Assembly (NCBI GenBank): GCA_945878355.1
Contig: CAMCTC010000134.1
Location: forward strand, 1-12,347
Reading direction: 5' to 3'
Length of the DNA stretch: 12,347 nucleotides
Source: Bordetella parapertussis
GTDB taxonomy: Bacteria > Pseudomonadota > Gammaproteobacteria > Burkholderiales > Burkholderiaceae_C
The translations under genes and the position numbers were made by a program. Shown here piece by piece: positions 1-6,605 of the stretch. Position 1 is the stretch's first letter. Every line of letters begins with the position of its first letter. The notes under the pieces are model-generated. The model saw only the letters and a program-made list of their open reading frames with translations, searched no databases and had not been told where the DNA came from.

Positions 1-1773
1 CCCGGCGTCACGGTGCGCCCGATCCAGTCCATCGACGAAGGCGAAAGCCTGTGCGAGGTATTTTTCGACGATGTCCGCGTGCCGGTGGCCAACCTGATCG
101 GCGAGGAAGGGCGGGGCTGGGACTACGCCAAGTTCCTGCTCGGCACCGAACGGGTGGGGGTTGCCGAAGTGCCGCGCAACAAGCGCAACATCGCCACGCT
201 GGCAACGATGGCAGCCCAAGCGCCCTCGGGCACACCAGGGATCAGCCTCTATGCGGATCCGGTGTTCAGGTCGCGCATCGCCAGGCTGGAGATCGACCTG
301 CTCGCGCTAGAAGCCGCGGCGGTCCAGACGCTGGCGATCGACGACCAGAGCCCGCTGACGCCCTCGGCACTGAAGATCCACGGCACCGAGCTGATGCAAG
401 CGATACTGGGCCTGCAGGTCGAGACGCTGGGTGGCCACGCCGGCGCCTTCTACCCGCACGACGCCGCAGGTCCAAGCCCGGGCCCCGACCACGCACCCGG
501 CGTGACGGCGGAGTACCTGTTCAGACGCTGCATGACCATCCTGGGCGGCTCGAACGAGATCCAGAAGAACATCATCGCCAAGCTGCTGTTCTCGGGCCAG
601 CAACCGTCGCTGCCGGCGCGGTCCGAAGACCAGCTGATGCTGCAGCAAAGCGCCGAGCGCTGCGCCGCTGATTACCGTGACACCCCCTGGAGCGACCGCG
701 CCGATGGCGACCCGGCCCGCGCGCGCAAGCGCTGGCAAAAGCTCGCCGACACCGGTTTGCTCGGGCTGGGGATTGCCGAGGACATCGGCGGCTACGGCGG
801 CTCAGACCAGGACCTGGCAGTGCTGTGCGAAACCCTGGGCGGCGTCACCGAACCCTTGGGGACTTGCGCGATCGCGCCAGGCCTGCTGCTGGCGCGGTCG
901 ACCTGGTCTATCGATAGACAGCGTGCGGTGATCCAGGCCCTGGTCTCGGGCGAGCAGGTGGTCGCTTTCGCCCATGCCGAGGCCGGGTCCGCCGGCCAGG
1001 GGGCTGCAGAGATGACAGCTTGCCGCGCCCAAGCCAGTGCTGGCGGTTTCAGGCTGGACGGCGCCAAGTGCGCGGTCGCGGGCGGGCCGATCGCCGACGC
1101 CTTCATCGTCTCGGCGCGCAGCGCAGGCCAGCCCGGCGAAGCCGGCGGCTTGTCGCTGTTCTGGCTGCCGCGCAACACGCCCGGGCTGTCTTGCTTGAAC
1201 TACCGCAGCATCGATGGCCAGGTGCTCGCCGATCTGCGTCTGGACGGTGTGACGCTAGACGAAGACGCGCTGCTGTCGCCGCTCAACCAGGCGCTGCCAG
1301 CCATTGAGCACGCGCTCGACTTGTTGACCACGATGGCCTGCGCCGACGCGGTGGGCACGATGGACCAGTTGCTCACGCTGACACGCGACTACCTGCAGAC
1401 GCGCCAGCAGTTCGGCGCGCCCTTGGCCAGTTTCCAGGCGCTGCAGCATCGCGTTGCCGAGATGTACGGCGAGATCGCGCTGTCGCGCGCACTGGTGCAG
1501 CGCGCCGTCGCGGCACTGGCCGGCGACCCGGCGCCCCGCGCGCTGCTGGCCGCATCCGCCAAGTCACGCACAGGCCGTGCCGGCTTCTTCGTCGGCAGCC
1601 AGGCAGTCCAGTTGCACGGTGGCATCGGCATGACCCAGGCCTGCTCGGTCGGGGGCCACTTCAAGCACCTGCACATGTTCGAAGCCAGCTGGGGCAACAG
1701 CCAGCACCACAGCCAGCGTTTCGCCAGGCTGACGGATTCGAGCCCCGCAGCCACCCCAGGGACAGAGCGCTGA
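1..1773 (+). CDS. Fused double-domain acyl-CoA dehydrogenase (PimC/PimD-like, FadE34-like layout), 5' end missing
   Basis: The frame is open from base 1 to a TGA at 1771-1773, giving 590 residues, so the start lies upstream. Residues 1 to about 200 are the middle and C-terminal part of one acyl-CoA dehydrogenase. They include EVFFDDVRVP, GWDYAKFLLGTER and a C-terminal GGSNEIQ loop. The Glu of the usual MCAD-type base is Gly in that loop, while the Glu of LGTER (about residue 50) sits where isovaleryl-CoA dehydrogenase carries its base. From about residue 205 a second, complete acyl-CoA dehydrogenase begins (GLLGLGIAEDIGGYGG) and ends with QLHGGIGMTQ and WGNSQHH. These features resemble the small subunit PimD of pimeloyl-CoA dehydrogenase, and the first half resembles PimC. 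Fused pairs of this kind are known in mycobacterial FadE34. The expected reaction is FAD-dependent alpha,beta-desaturation of an acyl-CoA in the cytosol; the substrate is unknown. I am confident of the family and of the fusion. Confidence 0.93.
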   Translation, partial: PGVTVRPIQSIDEGESLCEVFFDDVRVPVANLIGEEGRGWDYAKFLLGTERVGVAEVPRNKRNIATLATMAAQAPSGTPGISLYADPVFRSRIARLEIDLLALEAAAVQTLAIDDQSPLTPSALKIHGTELMQAILGLQVETLGGHAGAFYPHDAAGPSPGPDHAPGVTAEYLFRRCMTILGGSNEIQKNIIAKLLFSGQQPSLPARSEDQLMLQQSAERCAADYRDTPWSDRADGDPARARKRWQKLADTGLLGLGIAEDIGGYGGSDQDLAVLCETLGGVTEPLGTCAIAPGLLLARSTWSIDRQRAVIQALVSGEQVVAFAHAEAGSAGQGAAEMTACRAQASAGGFRLDGAKCAVAGGPIADAFIVSARSAGQPGEAGGLSLFWLPRNTPGLSCLNYRSIDGQVLADLRLDGVTLDEDALLSPLNQALPAIEHALDLLTTMACADAVGTMDQLLTLTRDYLQTRQQFGAPLASFQALQHRVAEMYGEIALSRALVQRAVAALAGDPAPRALLAASAKSRTGRAGFFVGSQAVQLHGGIGMTQACSVGGHFKHLHMFEASWGNSQHHSQRFARLTDSSPAATPGTER

Positions 1774-1783
1774 GCTGAGCGCT
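1766..1783. terminator. Small hairpin between convergent genes, possible weak bidirectional terminator
   Basis: AGCGCT occurs at 1766-1771 and again at 1778-1783. Each copy is its own reverse complement, so the two can pair around a six-base loop (GAGCTG). The hairpin overlaps the stop codon of the fused dehydrogenase and lies just before the stop of the opposing carbonic anhydrase gene at 1792. No T-run follows on either strand, so intrinsic termination is only a possibility. Confidence 0.25.
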
Positions 1784-1791
1784 GCCGGCCC

Positions 1792-2331
1792 CTAAACCTT
1801 GTCGGCCAGGTAGCGCTGCGCCAGCTCCACATAGTGCGGCGCGGTGCGGCCGAACCGGGCCTGGTCGTCGGGCGACATCACGCGCCACAGCTTGGCCGGT
1901 GAGCCCTGCCAGATCTCGCCACGGCCGATGCGCTTGCCCGGCGTCAGCAGCGCGCCCGCCGCAAGCATGCCGCCGGCTTCGATCACCGCGCCATCGAGCA
2001 CGGTCGCGCCCATGCCGACGAAAGTGCGGTCCTCTAGCGTGCAGGCGTGGATGATGCAACCATGGCCCACCGTCACATCGTCGCCGATGATCGTCGGCTG
2101 CGCGCCGGCGTTGACGTGGATGATGGTGCCATCCTGGATGTTGCTGCGCTGGCCAATGCGGATGAAATTGGTATCACCGCGCAGCACGCAGTGGAACCAC
2201 ACACCCGACTGCGCACCGATCTCGACCTGGCCGATCACCGCCGCCGTGGGCGCAATGAAGGCATCGGCGGCCACGCGCGGCAAATGCCCTTCAAAGGCAT
2301 AGACCGGGCCGCGCCCGAGACCTGAAGCCAT
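1792..2331 (-). CDS. Gamma-carbonic anhydrase family protein (left-handed beta-helix hexapeptide repeat)
   Basis: This 179-residue protein is built of imperfect hexapeptide repeats, as in the gamma-carbonic anhydrase, YrdA and PaaY group. Three histidines match the metal ligands: H72 (IIHVN), H90 (TVGHG) and H95 (CIIHA). The RGD motif (R51, D53) and NIQDG (Q66, D67) are also present, so metal binding is likely intact. Members form trimers in the cytosol. Some hydrate CO2, while PaaY acts as a thioesterase beside phenylacetyl-CoA genes, a possibility here because the neighbours handle acyl-CoAs. I chose ATG 2331 because GAGGA (2340-2336) stands four to five bases before it. ATG 2346, three bases after the stop of the upstream hydratase gene, would add five residues but lacks a clear ribosome site. 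It is the last gene of the minus-strand operon. The exact reaction is not determinable. Confidence 0.9.
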   Translation of the reverse strand: MASGLGRGPVYAFEGHLPRVAADAFIAPTAAVIGQVEIGAQSGVWFHCVLRGDTNFIRIGQRSNIQDGTIIHVNAGAQPTIIGDDVTVGHGCIIHACTLEDRTFVGMGATVLDGAVIEAGGMLAAGALLTPGKRIGRGEIWQGSPAKLWRVMSPDDQARFGRTAPHYVELAQRYLADKV

Positions 2332-2348
2332 CGAATCCTCAGCCATAG

Positions 2349-3113
2349 TCACTTGACCCACGATGGCTTGCGCTTTTCGCGGAACGCCGCCATGCCCTCG
2401 GCGCCTTCCGGGCTGCGGAACATGCGCGCGCTCCACTCGGCTGTCTCTCGGAAAGCCTCGTCGCGCGGCAACTGGGTCACGCGGCGCACCAGCTTCTTGC
2501 ACTCGGCCACCGCGATCGGGCCGCCCAGACAGATCGCGTCGATCTCCTGCTGCACCGCGGCGTGCAACTGGTCTTTGGGCACGGCACGGTGCGCAAAGCC
2601 GATCTCGACCGCGCGCGTGCCGGTGAAGCGCTCGCCGGTCAGGAACAGCTTCATGCCGTGGTGGGTGCCGAGCTTGGGCAGACAGACGACCGAGATCACC
2701 GCCGGGATCACGCCTATCCTGACCTCGGAGAAGCTGAACAGCACCTCGTCGACCGTGACGACGATGTCGGAGGCCCCGACGAGCCCCAGCCCGCCAGCGA
2801 AGGCCGCACCGTTGACCGCGGCGATCACCGGCTTGTCGCTGTCCATCATGCGCGTCAGCACCTGGGGCAGCGAAATGCCTTGCCGGCCCTCGATCATCTG
2901 GCCGGGCGGGCTCTTGAGGTCAGCGCCGGCGCAGAAAGCCGGGCCGCTGCCGGTGACCACGATGCAGCGCACCGCCGGGTCGGCGATCGCAGCGCTCAGG
3001 TGGGCGTCGAGCTCGTTGACGAGCTGGGCCGACAGCGCATTGCGGTTCTCAGGCCGGTTCAGCGTGATCCAGGCCGCGCCCTGGCGGATTTCGTACAGCG
3101 TGGCAGTCGTCAT
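2349..3113 (-). CDS. Enoyl-CoA hydratase/isomerase family protein (crotonase fold, LiuC-like)
   Basis: A 254-residue crotonase of normal length. FCAGADLK (60-67) and GAAFAGGLG (102-110) form the acyl-CoA oxyanion hole. SFSEVRIGVIPAVISV (127-142) carries Glu130, which aligns with the second catalytic Glu of rat enoyl-CoA hydratase. The first catalytic Glu is Gly110 here. That pattern (GLGLV, then SEVRIG.IPAVIS) is familiar from methylglutaconyl-CoA hydratases of the LiuC type in leucine and isoprenoid breakdown, but assigning that substrate would be inference. ATG 3113 is favoured over ATG 3119 because GGAG (3124-3121) is seven bases before the former and only one before the latter. The gene starts 19 bases after the glutathione transferase stop and ends just before the carbonic anhydrase start, which indicates co-transcription. 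Confidence 0.93.
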   Translation of the reverse strand: MTTATLYEIRQGAAWITLNRPENRNALSAQLVNELDAHLSAAIADPAVRCIVVTGSGPAFCAGADLKSPPGQMIEGRQGISLPQVLTRMMDSDKPVIAAVNGAAFAGGLGLVGASDIVVTVDEVLFSFSEVRIGVIPAVISVVCLPKLGTHHGMKLFLTGERFTGTRAVEIGFAHRAVPKDQLHAAVQQEIDAICLGGPIAVAECKKLVRRVTQLPRDEAFRETAEWSARMFRSPEGAEGMAAFREKRKPSWVK

Positions 3114-3132
3114 CGTCATGCTCCGTGGAATT

Positions 3133-3744
3133 TCAAAGCTTGAAAGCCTGCTGGAAGCCGGGCCGCTGCGTGATGTGGTCCCAGTAGCGCTTGATGTTGG
3201 GCGTGAAGGCCTCGTCGATGTCCAGCGACTGCGCCAGCACCAGCACATAGATGATGCAGATGTCGGCGATCGTGAAGCGGTTCGCACACAGGTATTGGCG
3301 GTCGGCGGTGGCCTTCTCGACACAGCGCAGCCTGGACAAGAACCATTGCCGATAGTCGGCCGCGACCTGCGAGTTGCGCCGTTCCTCGGGCTCGAGCCGG
3401 GTGTAGCGCAGCACCAGGGTCTGCGGAAAGGTCAGCGTCGCATCGCTGCGGTGCAGCCAGTTCAGGTAGGCGCCGTAATCGGGCTCGTCGACCCGCACGG
3501 CCAGGTCGCTGGGGCCGTAGCGGTCGACCAGGTACTGGCAGATGCCTGCCGACTCGGTCATGTTGACGTCGCCGTCGACCATGCAGGGGATCGTGCCCAG
3601 CGGGTTGATCTTGAGGTATTCACGGGTCGTCACGCGGGGCGGAAACGGCATCGTGATCAGCTCATGGGGCAGGCCCATCTCGATCAGGGTCCACAGCGGG
3701 CGCATCGACCGCGCGCGCGTGCAGTGAAACAGCTGGATGGTCAT
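3133..3744 (-). CDS. Glutathione S-transferase family protein
   Basis: A 203-residue two-domain GST. Residues 1-78 form the thioredoxin-like domain. Within it, FHCTRARSMRP holds a candidate catalytic Ser13, GTIPCM contains the cis-proline (P53), and TESAGI (E64, S65) is the usual site for the gamma-glutamyl group of glutathione. The helical C-terminal domain contains FTIADI (157-162), the conserved N-capping box. The expected role is cytosolic conjugation, or glutathione-dependent isomerisation or reduction, of an electrophile. In an operon with an enoyl-CoA hydratase it could remove reactive intermediates, which is inference. ATG 3744 begins the conserved beta-strand (MTIQLFH). A TTG at 3762 would add six residues without support. 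No strong ribosome site is seen. It is the first gene of the minus-strand operon, reading away from the 470-bp gap shared with the MoxR gene. Confidence 0.93.
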   Translation of the reverse strand: MTIQLFHCTRARSMRPLWTLIEMGLPHELITMPFPPRVTTREYLKINPLGTIPCMVDGDVNMTESAGICQYLVDRYGPSDLAVRVDEPDYGAYLNWLHRSDATLTFPQTLVLRYTRLEPEERRNSQVAADYRQWFLSRLRCVEKATADRQYLCANRFTIADICIIYVLVLAQSLDIDEAFTPNIKRYWDHITQRPGFQQAFKL

Positions 3745-3909
3745 GGTGCTCGCGCCGCCCAAGCGGCGTCCTGTGGTTGCTTGCCCGAGGGCTGATGATC
3801 GCCGACCCGCGTGCTGCGATGATTTTCCGACTCGCCGGCGGCGGCGCTGCCGTCAGGCTGTTCCGGAACCCTGGTTTGGGACCTTGCTGCGCCGTACCCT
3901 CGCTATGAA

Positions 3910-3998
3910 CCGCCGGATTCTGGCGGCGCGGCGCCGGGCTTGCGATCAGGCTGCCATGCGCCAGCCCCAGGCCGTCCGAAACCGGCGTCGCAAGCCCG
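3910..3998. repeat. Inverted-repeat cluster able to form a hairpin plus a branched stem
   Basis: CCGCC (3910-3914) pairs with GGCGG (3922-3926) around a seven-base loop. Next, CGGGCTTGCGA (3935-3945) is a perfect 11-bp inverted repeat of TCGCAAGCCCG (3988-3998). The 42 bases they enclose hold two further possible hairpins, GGCTG/CAGCC (3949-3953 with 3962-3966) and GCCG/CGGC (3971-3974 with 3983-3986), so a three-way junction is possible. On the minus strand it would lie in the GST leader if transcription starts near 4040. It could be a structured RNA, a dispersed palindromic element or chance in GC-rich DNA; the perfect pairing is seen, the role is not. Confidence 0.4.
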
Positions 3999-4019
3999 TC
4001 GCAGCGCTTTGGATCCCTC

Positions 4020-4047
4020 GTGATTCACAGGATAAAAAGTGAATTCA
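4020..4047. promoter_or_regulatory. Pair of palindromes, candidate operator
   Basis: GTGATTCAC (4020-4028) is palindromic around its central base, and TGAATTCA (4040-4047) is a perfect palindrome. Their centres are about two DNA turns apart. ATTCAC (4023-4028) and GTGAAT (4039-4044) also form a six-base dyad with a ten-base spacer. A further match to the same half-site, TGAATCAC, sits at 4161-4168 near the likely start of the MoxR transcript. The arrangement suits a dimeric repressor acting on both divergent genes; no regulator gene is visible in the window. Confidence 0.35.
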
Positions 4048-4070
4048 AAAGACCATAGCACGAGGGTCAA
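4043..4070 (-). promoter_or_regulatory. Candidate sigma-70-type promoter facing the GST operon
   Basis: Read on the minus strand, TTGACC (4070-4065) is five of six to the -35 consensus. Sixteen bases on, TTGAAT (4048-4043) is four of six to the -10 consensus. The -10 overlaps one of the two palindromes. It would leave a leader of roughly 300 bases before the GST start, which makes it uncertain. Confidence 0.25.
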
Positions 4071-4117
4071 GTGGTCCTGATTGCGGAAAACCCTTGCATC
4101 CAAAGTCCCGCCCGGTG

Positions 4118-4146
4118 TTGCATGAGGACGATCTCTGCGCCATACT
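4118..4146 (+). promoter_or_regulatory. Candidate sigma-70-type promoter for the MoxR/CoxE operon
   Basis: TTGCAT (4118-4123) and CATACT (4141-4146) are separated by 17 bases. The matches to consensus are three of six and four of six. Transcription would begin near 4153, about 60 bases before the MoxR start and just before the TGAATCAC half-site at 4161. It is weak on sequence alone and supported mainly by position and local AT content. Confidence 0.3.
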
Positions 4147-4214
4147 GTCCATATGAATTTTGAATCACACAGCAGCCCAGCGGGCGCGCGAATCAAGCTC
4201 GGTGGTGCCAGCTC

Positions 4215-5189
4215 ATGAAGCACGCCGTCAACCCACCCGGTCTCGCATCGATAGACGCCATCACCGCCGCGCTGGCGGAGGTGGGCTATATCTCGACCCG
4301 TCAGATCTCCACCGCGATATACCTTGCCCACCACCTGCGCAAGCCCGTGCTGATCGAAGGCCCGGCCGGCGTCGGCAAGACCGACCTGGCGGTCTCGGTC
4401 GCCAAAGCGCTGGGTTTCGCGCTGCTGCGACTGCAGTGCTACGAAGGCCTGGACGACAGCAAAGCGCTGTACGAGTGGAAGTACGGCAAGCAGTTGCTCT
4501 ACACGCAGATCCTGAAGGAGAAGATCGGCCACCTGGTCGACGCATCCGACAGCCTGCAAGGCGCTTTCGGCAAGCTGGCCGGTTTCCAGGACTTGTTCTT
4601 CTCGCGCGATTTCCTCGAGCCCAGGCCACTGTTGCAGGCGATGGAGCAGCCCGGCGGCAGCGTGCTGTTGATCGACGAGGTCGACAAATCGGAAGAGTCC
4701 TTCGAGGCTTTGCTGCTCGAAGTGCTGGCCGACTACCAGGTCACGATCCCCGAGATCGGCACGATCCGGGCCCAGGTGCCGCCGCTGGTGGTGCTGACGT
4801 CGAACAACACCCGCGAGCTCGGTGACGCGCTCAAGCGGCGCTGCCTGCACCTGCACATCGGTTTCCCCAACGCCGGGCTCGAGCGCCGGGTGCTGCGGGC
4901 CAGGGTGCCCGACATCGCCGAGTTGCTGCTCGGACAGCTGGTCTCGTTCGTTCAGTCGCTGCGCGAAGAGAACATCCGCAAAGCGCCGTCGATCGCCGAG
5001 TCGGTCGACTGGGCCCGCACGCTGCTGCTGCTGCACGCCCAGGTGCTGGACGAATCGCTGGTGCGCGACACGCTCAACGTGCTGCTCAAGCGCGAGAGCG
5101 ACATCCAGGAGATGCAAGGCAGGCTCGCTGCGCTGACGCAGGCTGCGCTGGCCGAACCTACCGCAGCCCAGCCGGTCGGCGCTTATTGA
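4215..5189 (+). CDS. MoxR-family AAA+ ATPase (CoxD/NirQ-like)
   Basis: A 324-residue single-domain AAA+ protein of normal MoxR length. Walker A is GPAGVGKT (49-56), Walker B is LLIDEVDK (151-158), the sensor 1 region is LTSNNTREL (194-202), and the arginines of LKRRC (206-210) sit where the arginine finger is expected. The segment LRLQCYEGLDDSKALYEW is characteristic of the CoxD/NirQ branch. Family members form ATP-driven rings that act as chaperones with a von Willebrand A partner to activate or insert cofactors into enzymes such as CO dehydrogenase or nitric oxide reductase. Here the partner is the next gene, overlapping by one base (TGATG), so the two products very likely work together. 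The client is not identifiable: no molybdenum, copper or nitric oxide reductase subunit is present. The ribosome site is weak (GGTGG about ten bases upstream). It is the first gene after the divergent promoter region. Confidence 0.95.
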   Translation: MKHAVNPPGLASIDAITAALAEVGYISTRQISTAIYLAHHLRKPVLIEGPAGVGKTDLAVSVAKALGFALLRLQCYEGLDDSKALYEWKYGKQLLYTQILKEKIGHLVDASDSLQGAFGKLAGFQDLFFSRDFLEPRPLLQAMEQPGGSVLLIDEVDKSEESFEALLLEVLADYQVTIPEIGTIRAQVPPLVVLTSNNTRELGDALKRRCLHLHIGFPNAGLERRVLRARVPDIAELLLGQLVSFVQSLREENIRKAPSIAESVDWARTLLLLHAQVLDESLVRDTLNVLLKRESDIQEMQGRLAALTQAALAEPTAAQPVGAY

Positions 5190-6553
5190 TGGACGCCAGC
5201 CTGGCCGGATTCGTTCGCGCACTGCGGGTCGCGGGCGCGCAAGCCTCTACCGCTGAGGCGATCGACGCTGCGCGTGCGATGGCACTGGTCGGCTTTGGCG
5301 ACCGCGACAGCCTGAAGGCCTCGCTGGGCGTCGTGCTGGCGAAGTCGGTCGAAGAAAAAGTCATCCACGACCGGGTCTTCGACCTGTATTACAGCCTGCC
5401 TGACGCGCCCGCCGATCCGGACGAGGACAGACCGCAAGACTCGGCATCACAAGATGAGACCGCCGGCGAGCGCACCGGAGACGCGGAGGTCGACGCCTTG
5501 CTGGATCTGGCCGACGGCCGGCAGGGCCGCGACGCGCTCGATGCCGCGCTCAGGCGCGCAGCGGGGCAGGCCGGTGTCGACGATATTCGCTTCTCGTCAC
5601 AGACCTCTTTCTTCGTCCGCAAGATGCTCGCTGGATTGGGCATTGCGCCGCTGGAAGCACGGCTGCTGGAACGCCTGGGCCAGGCTTCAGACGAGGCGCA
5701 GGCCGAGGCCAAAGCGCTGGGTGCGGCACGTGACCTGTTGCAGCGCCAGGCGCGCGCGCTGGTCGAGCAGCGCTTCGAGCTGTTCGGTCGGCCCGCCACC
5801 GAGAACTTCATGACCGAAGTCGCTGTCAGGCGCCCGCTGGGCCGGATGGGCCCGCCCGACATCGACCGGATGAAAGTGGCCGTGGCCCGCATGGCCAAGC
5901 GCCTGGCGGCCAAGCATTCCCAGCGGCGGCGCATCCGGCTGCATGGCCAGCTCGATTTCAGGCGCACGCTGCGCGCCAACGCAGGCCTGGACGGCGTGCC
6001 GGTCAACCTGAGCTTCAAGCACAAGCGGCGCGACAAACCTCGACTGGTGGTGATCTGCGACGTCTCGAGCTCGGTCGCAGCCCATGTGCGCTTCCTGCTG
6101 TTGTTTCTGTACGCGCTGCACGGCACCGTCACCGATCTGCGCAGCTTCGGGTTCTCGCACCGCTTGCAGGACGTGGCCGCACCGCTAGAGACCATGCCTT
6201 TCGACGACGCGATGGAGTTGATCCTGCGCGAGGTCGGGGGCGGCGCGACCGACTACGGCCGGGCCTGGGTCGACCTGCGCGACCAGCACTGGGACTGCAT
6301 AGACCGGCGCACCACGGTGCTGGTGCTGGGTGACGGTCGATCGAACCAGACCGATCCTCGGCTAGACATCTTCGCCGAGCTCACCGAGCGCGCCAAGCGC
6401 GTGGTCTGGCTGTGCAACGAGCCGCCGGTGCGCTGGGGCAGCGGCGACAGCTGCATGCTGCAGTACCGTCCGCTGTGCACCCATGTCACCCACTGCGCCA
6501 GCGCCGCCGACCTCGAGCGAGCGATCGACGAAGCCTTGCAGGCCTACTCCTGA
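5189..6553 (+). CDS. CoxE-like von Willebrand factor A domain protein
   Basis: A 454-residue protein. The N-terminal half (about 1-270) is helical and charged, with an acidic, low-complexity stretch near 71-104. The C-terminal half is a CoxE-type VWA domain. The metal-ion-dependent adhesion site is complete: DVSSS (D291, S293, S295), a Thr in GGGATDYG (T354) and an Asp in LGDGRSN (D382). SFGFSHRLQDV and VVWLCNEPP are also typical of CoxE-family proteins. Such proteins pair with MoxR ATPases and are thought to recognise the client complex through the bound metal. No signal peptide or membrane segment is visible, so a cytosolic site is likely. ATG 5189 overlaps the MoxR stop by one base; a TTG at 5186 would add one residue. 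Translational coupling is likely. A 52-base gap separates it from the SDR gene. Confidence 0.93.
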   Translation: MDASLAGFVRALRVAGAQASTAEAIDAARAMALVGFGDRDSLKASLGVVLAKSVEEKVIHDRVFDLYYSLPDAPADPDEDRPQDSASQDETAGERTGDAEVDALLDLADGRQGRDALDAALRRAAGQAGVDDIRFSSQTSFFVRKMLAGLGIAPLEARLLERLGQASDEAQAEAKALGAARDLLQRQARALVEQRFELFGRPATENFMTEVAVRRPLGRMGPPDIDRMKVAVARMAKRLAAKHSQRRRIRLHGQLDFRRTLRANAGLDGVPVNLSFKHKRRDKPRLVVICDVSSSVAAHVRFLLLFLYALHGTVTDLRSFGFSHRLQDVAAPLETMPFDDAMELILREVGGGATDYGRAWVDLRDQHWDCIDRRTTVLVLGDGRSNQTDPRLDIFAELTERAKRVVWLCNEPPVRWGSGDSCMLQYRPLCTHVTHCASAADLERAIDEALQAYS

Positions 6554-6605
6554 TTCGCAGCGGCCGCCACCAACACCGAACCTTCACCGCTGAGAAACAA
6601 GCCCC

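Larger units (their letters stand above)
3745..4214. other. Divergent intergenic region without a convincing gene
   Basis: This 470-bp gap lies between the starts of the GST and MoxR genes. The part from about 3780 to 4015 is GC-rich and contains several inverted repeats (10-bp palindrome GTTCCGGAAC at 3860-3869; branched fold at 3910-3998). The part from 4020 to 4170 is distinctly AT-richer than its surroundings and holds palindromes and candidate promoters for both directions. Short open frames here, such as an arginine-rich 45-codon one at 3905-4042 (+), have no ribosome site and look spurious. Confidence 0.75.

Noticed and set aside
2347..2502. Extended N-terminus of the carbonic anhydrase gene inside the hydratase gene
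   Set aside because: The extra residues are low-complexity and unlike the family; starts at 2346 or 2331 give the usual length.
2353..3795. 480-codon open frame on the + strand opposite the crotonase and GST genes
   Set aside because: It is antisense to two genes with clear catalytic motifs, and its translation is low-complexity with no recognisable domain, as expected in GC-rich DNA.
3905..4042. 45-codon arginine-rich open frame in the divergent gap
   Set aside because: No ribosome site, composition dictated by the inverted repeats, and no recognisable relative.
3903..5222. 439-codon open frame on the minus strand opposite the MoxR gene
   Set aside because: It mirrors a gene with intact Walker motifs, has no ribosome site and its product is Gln/Arg/Leu-rich without a domain.
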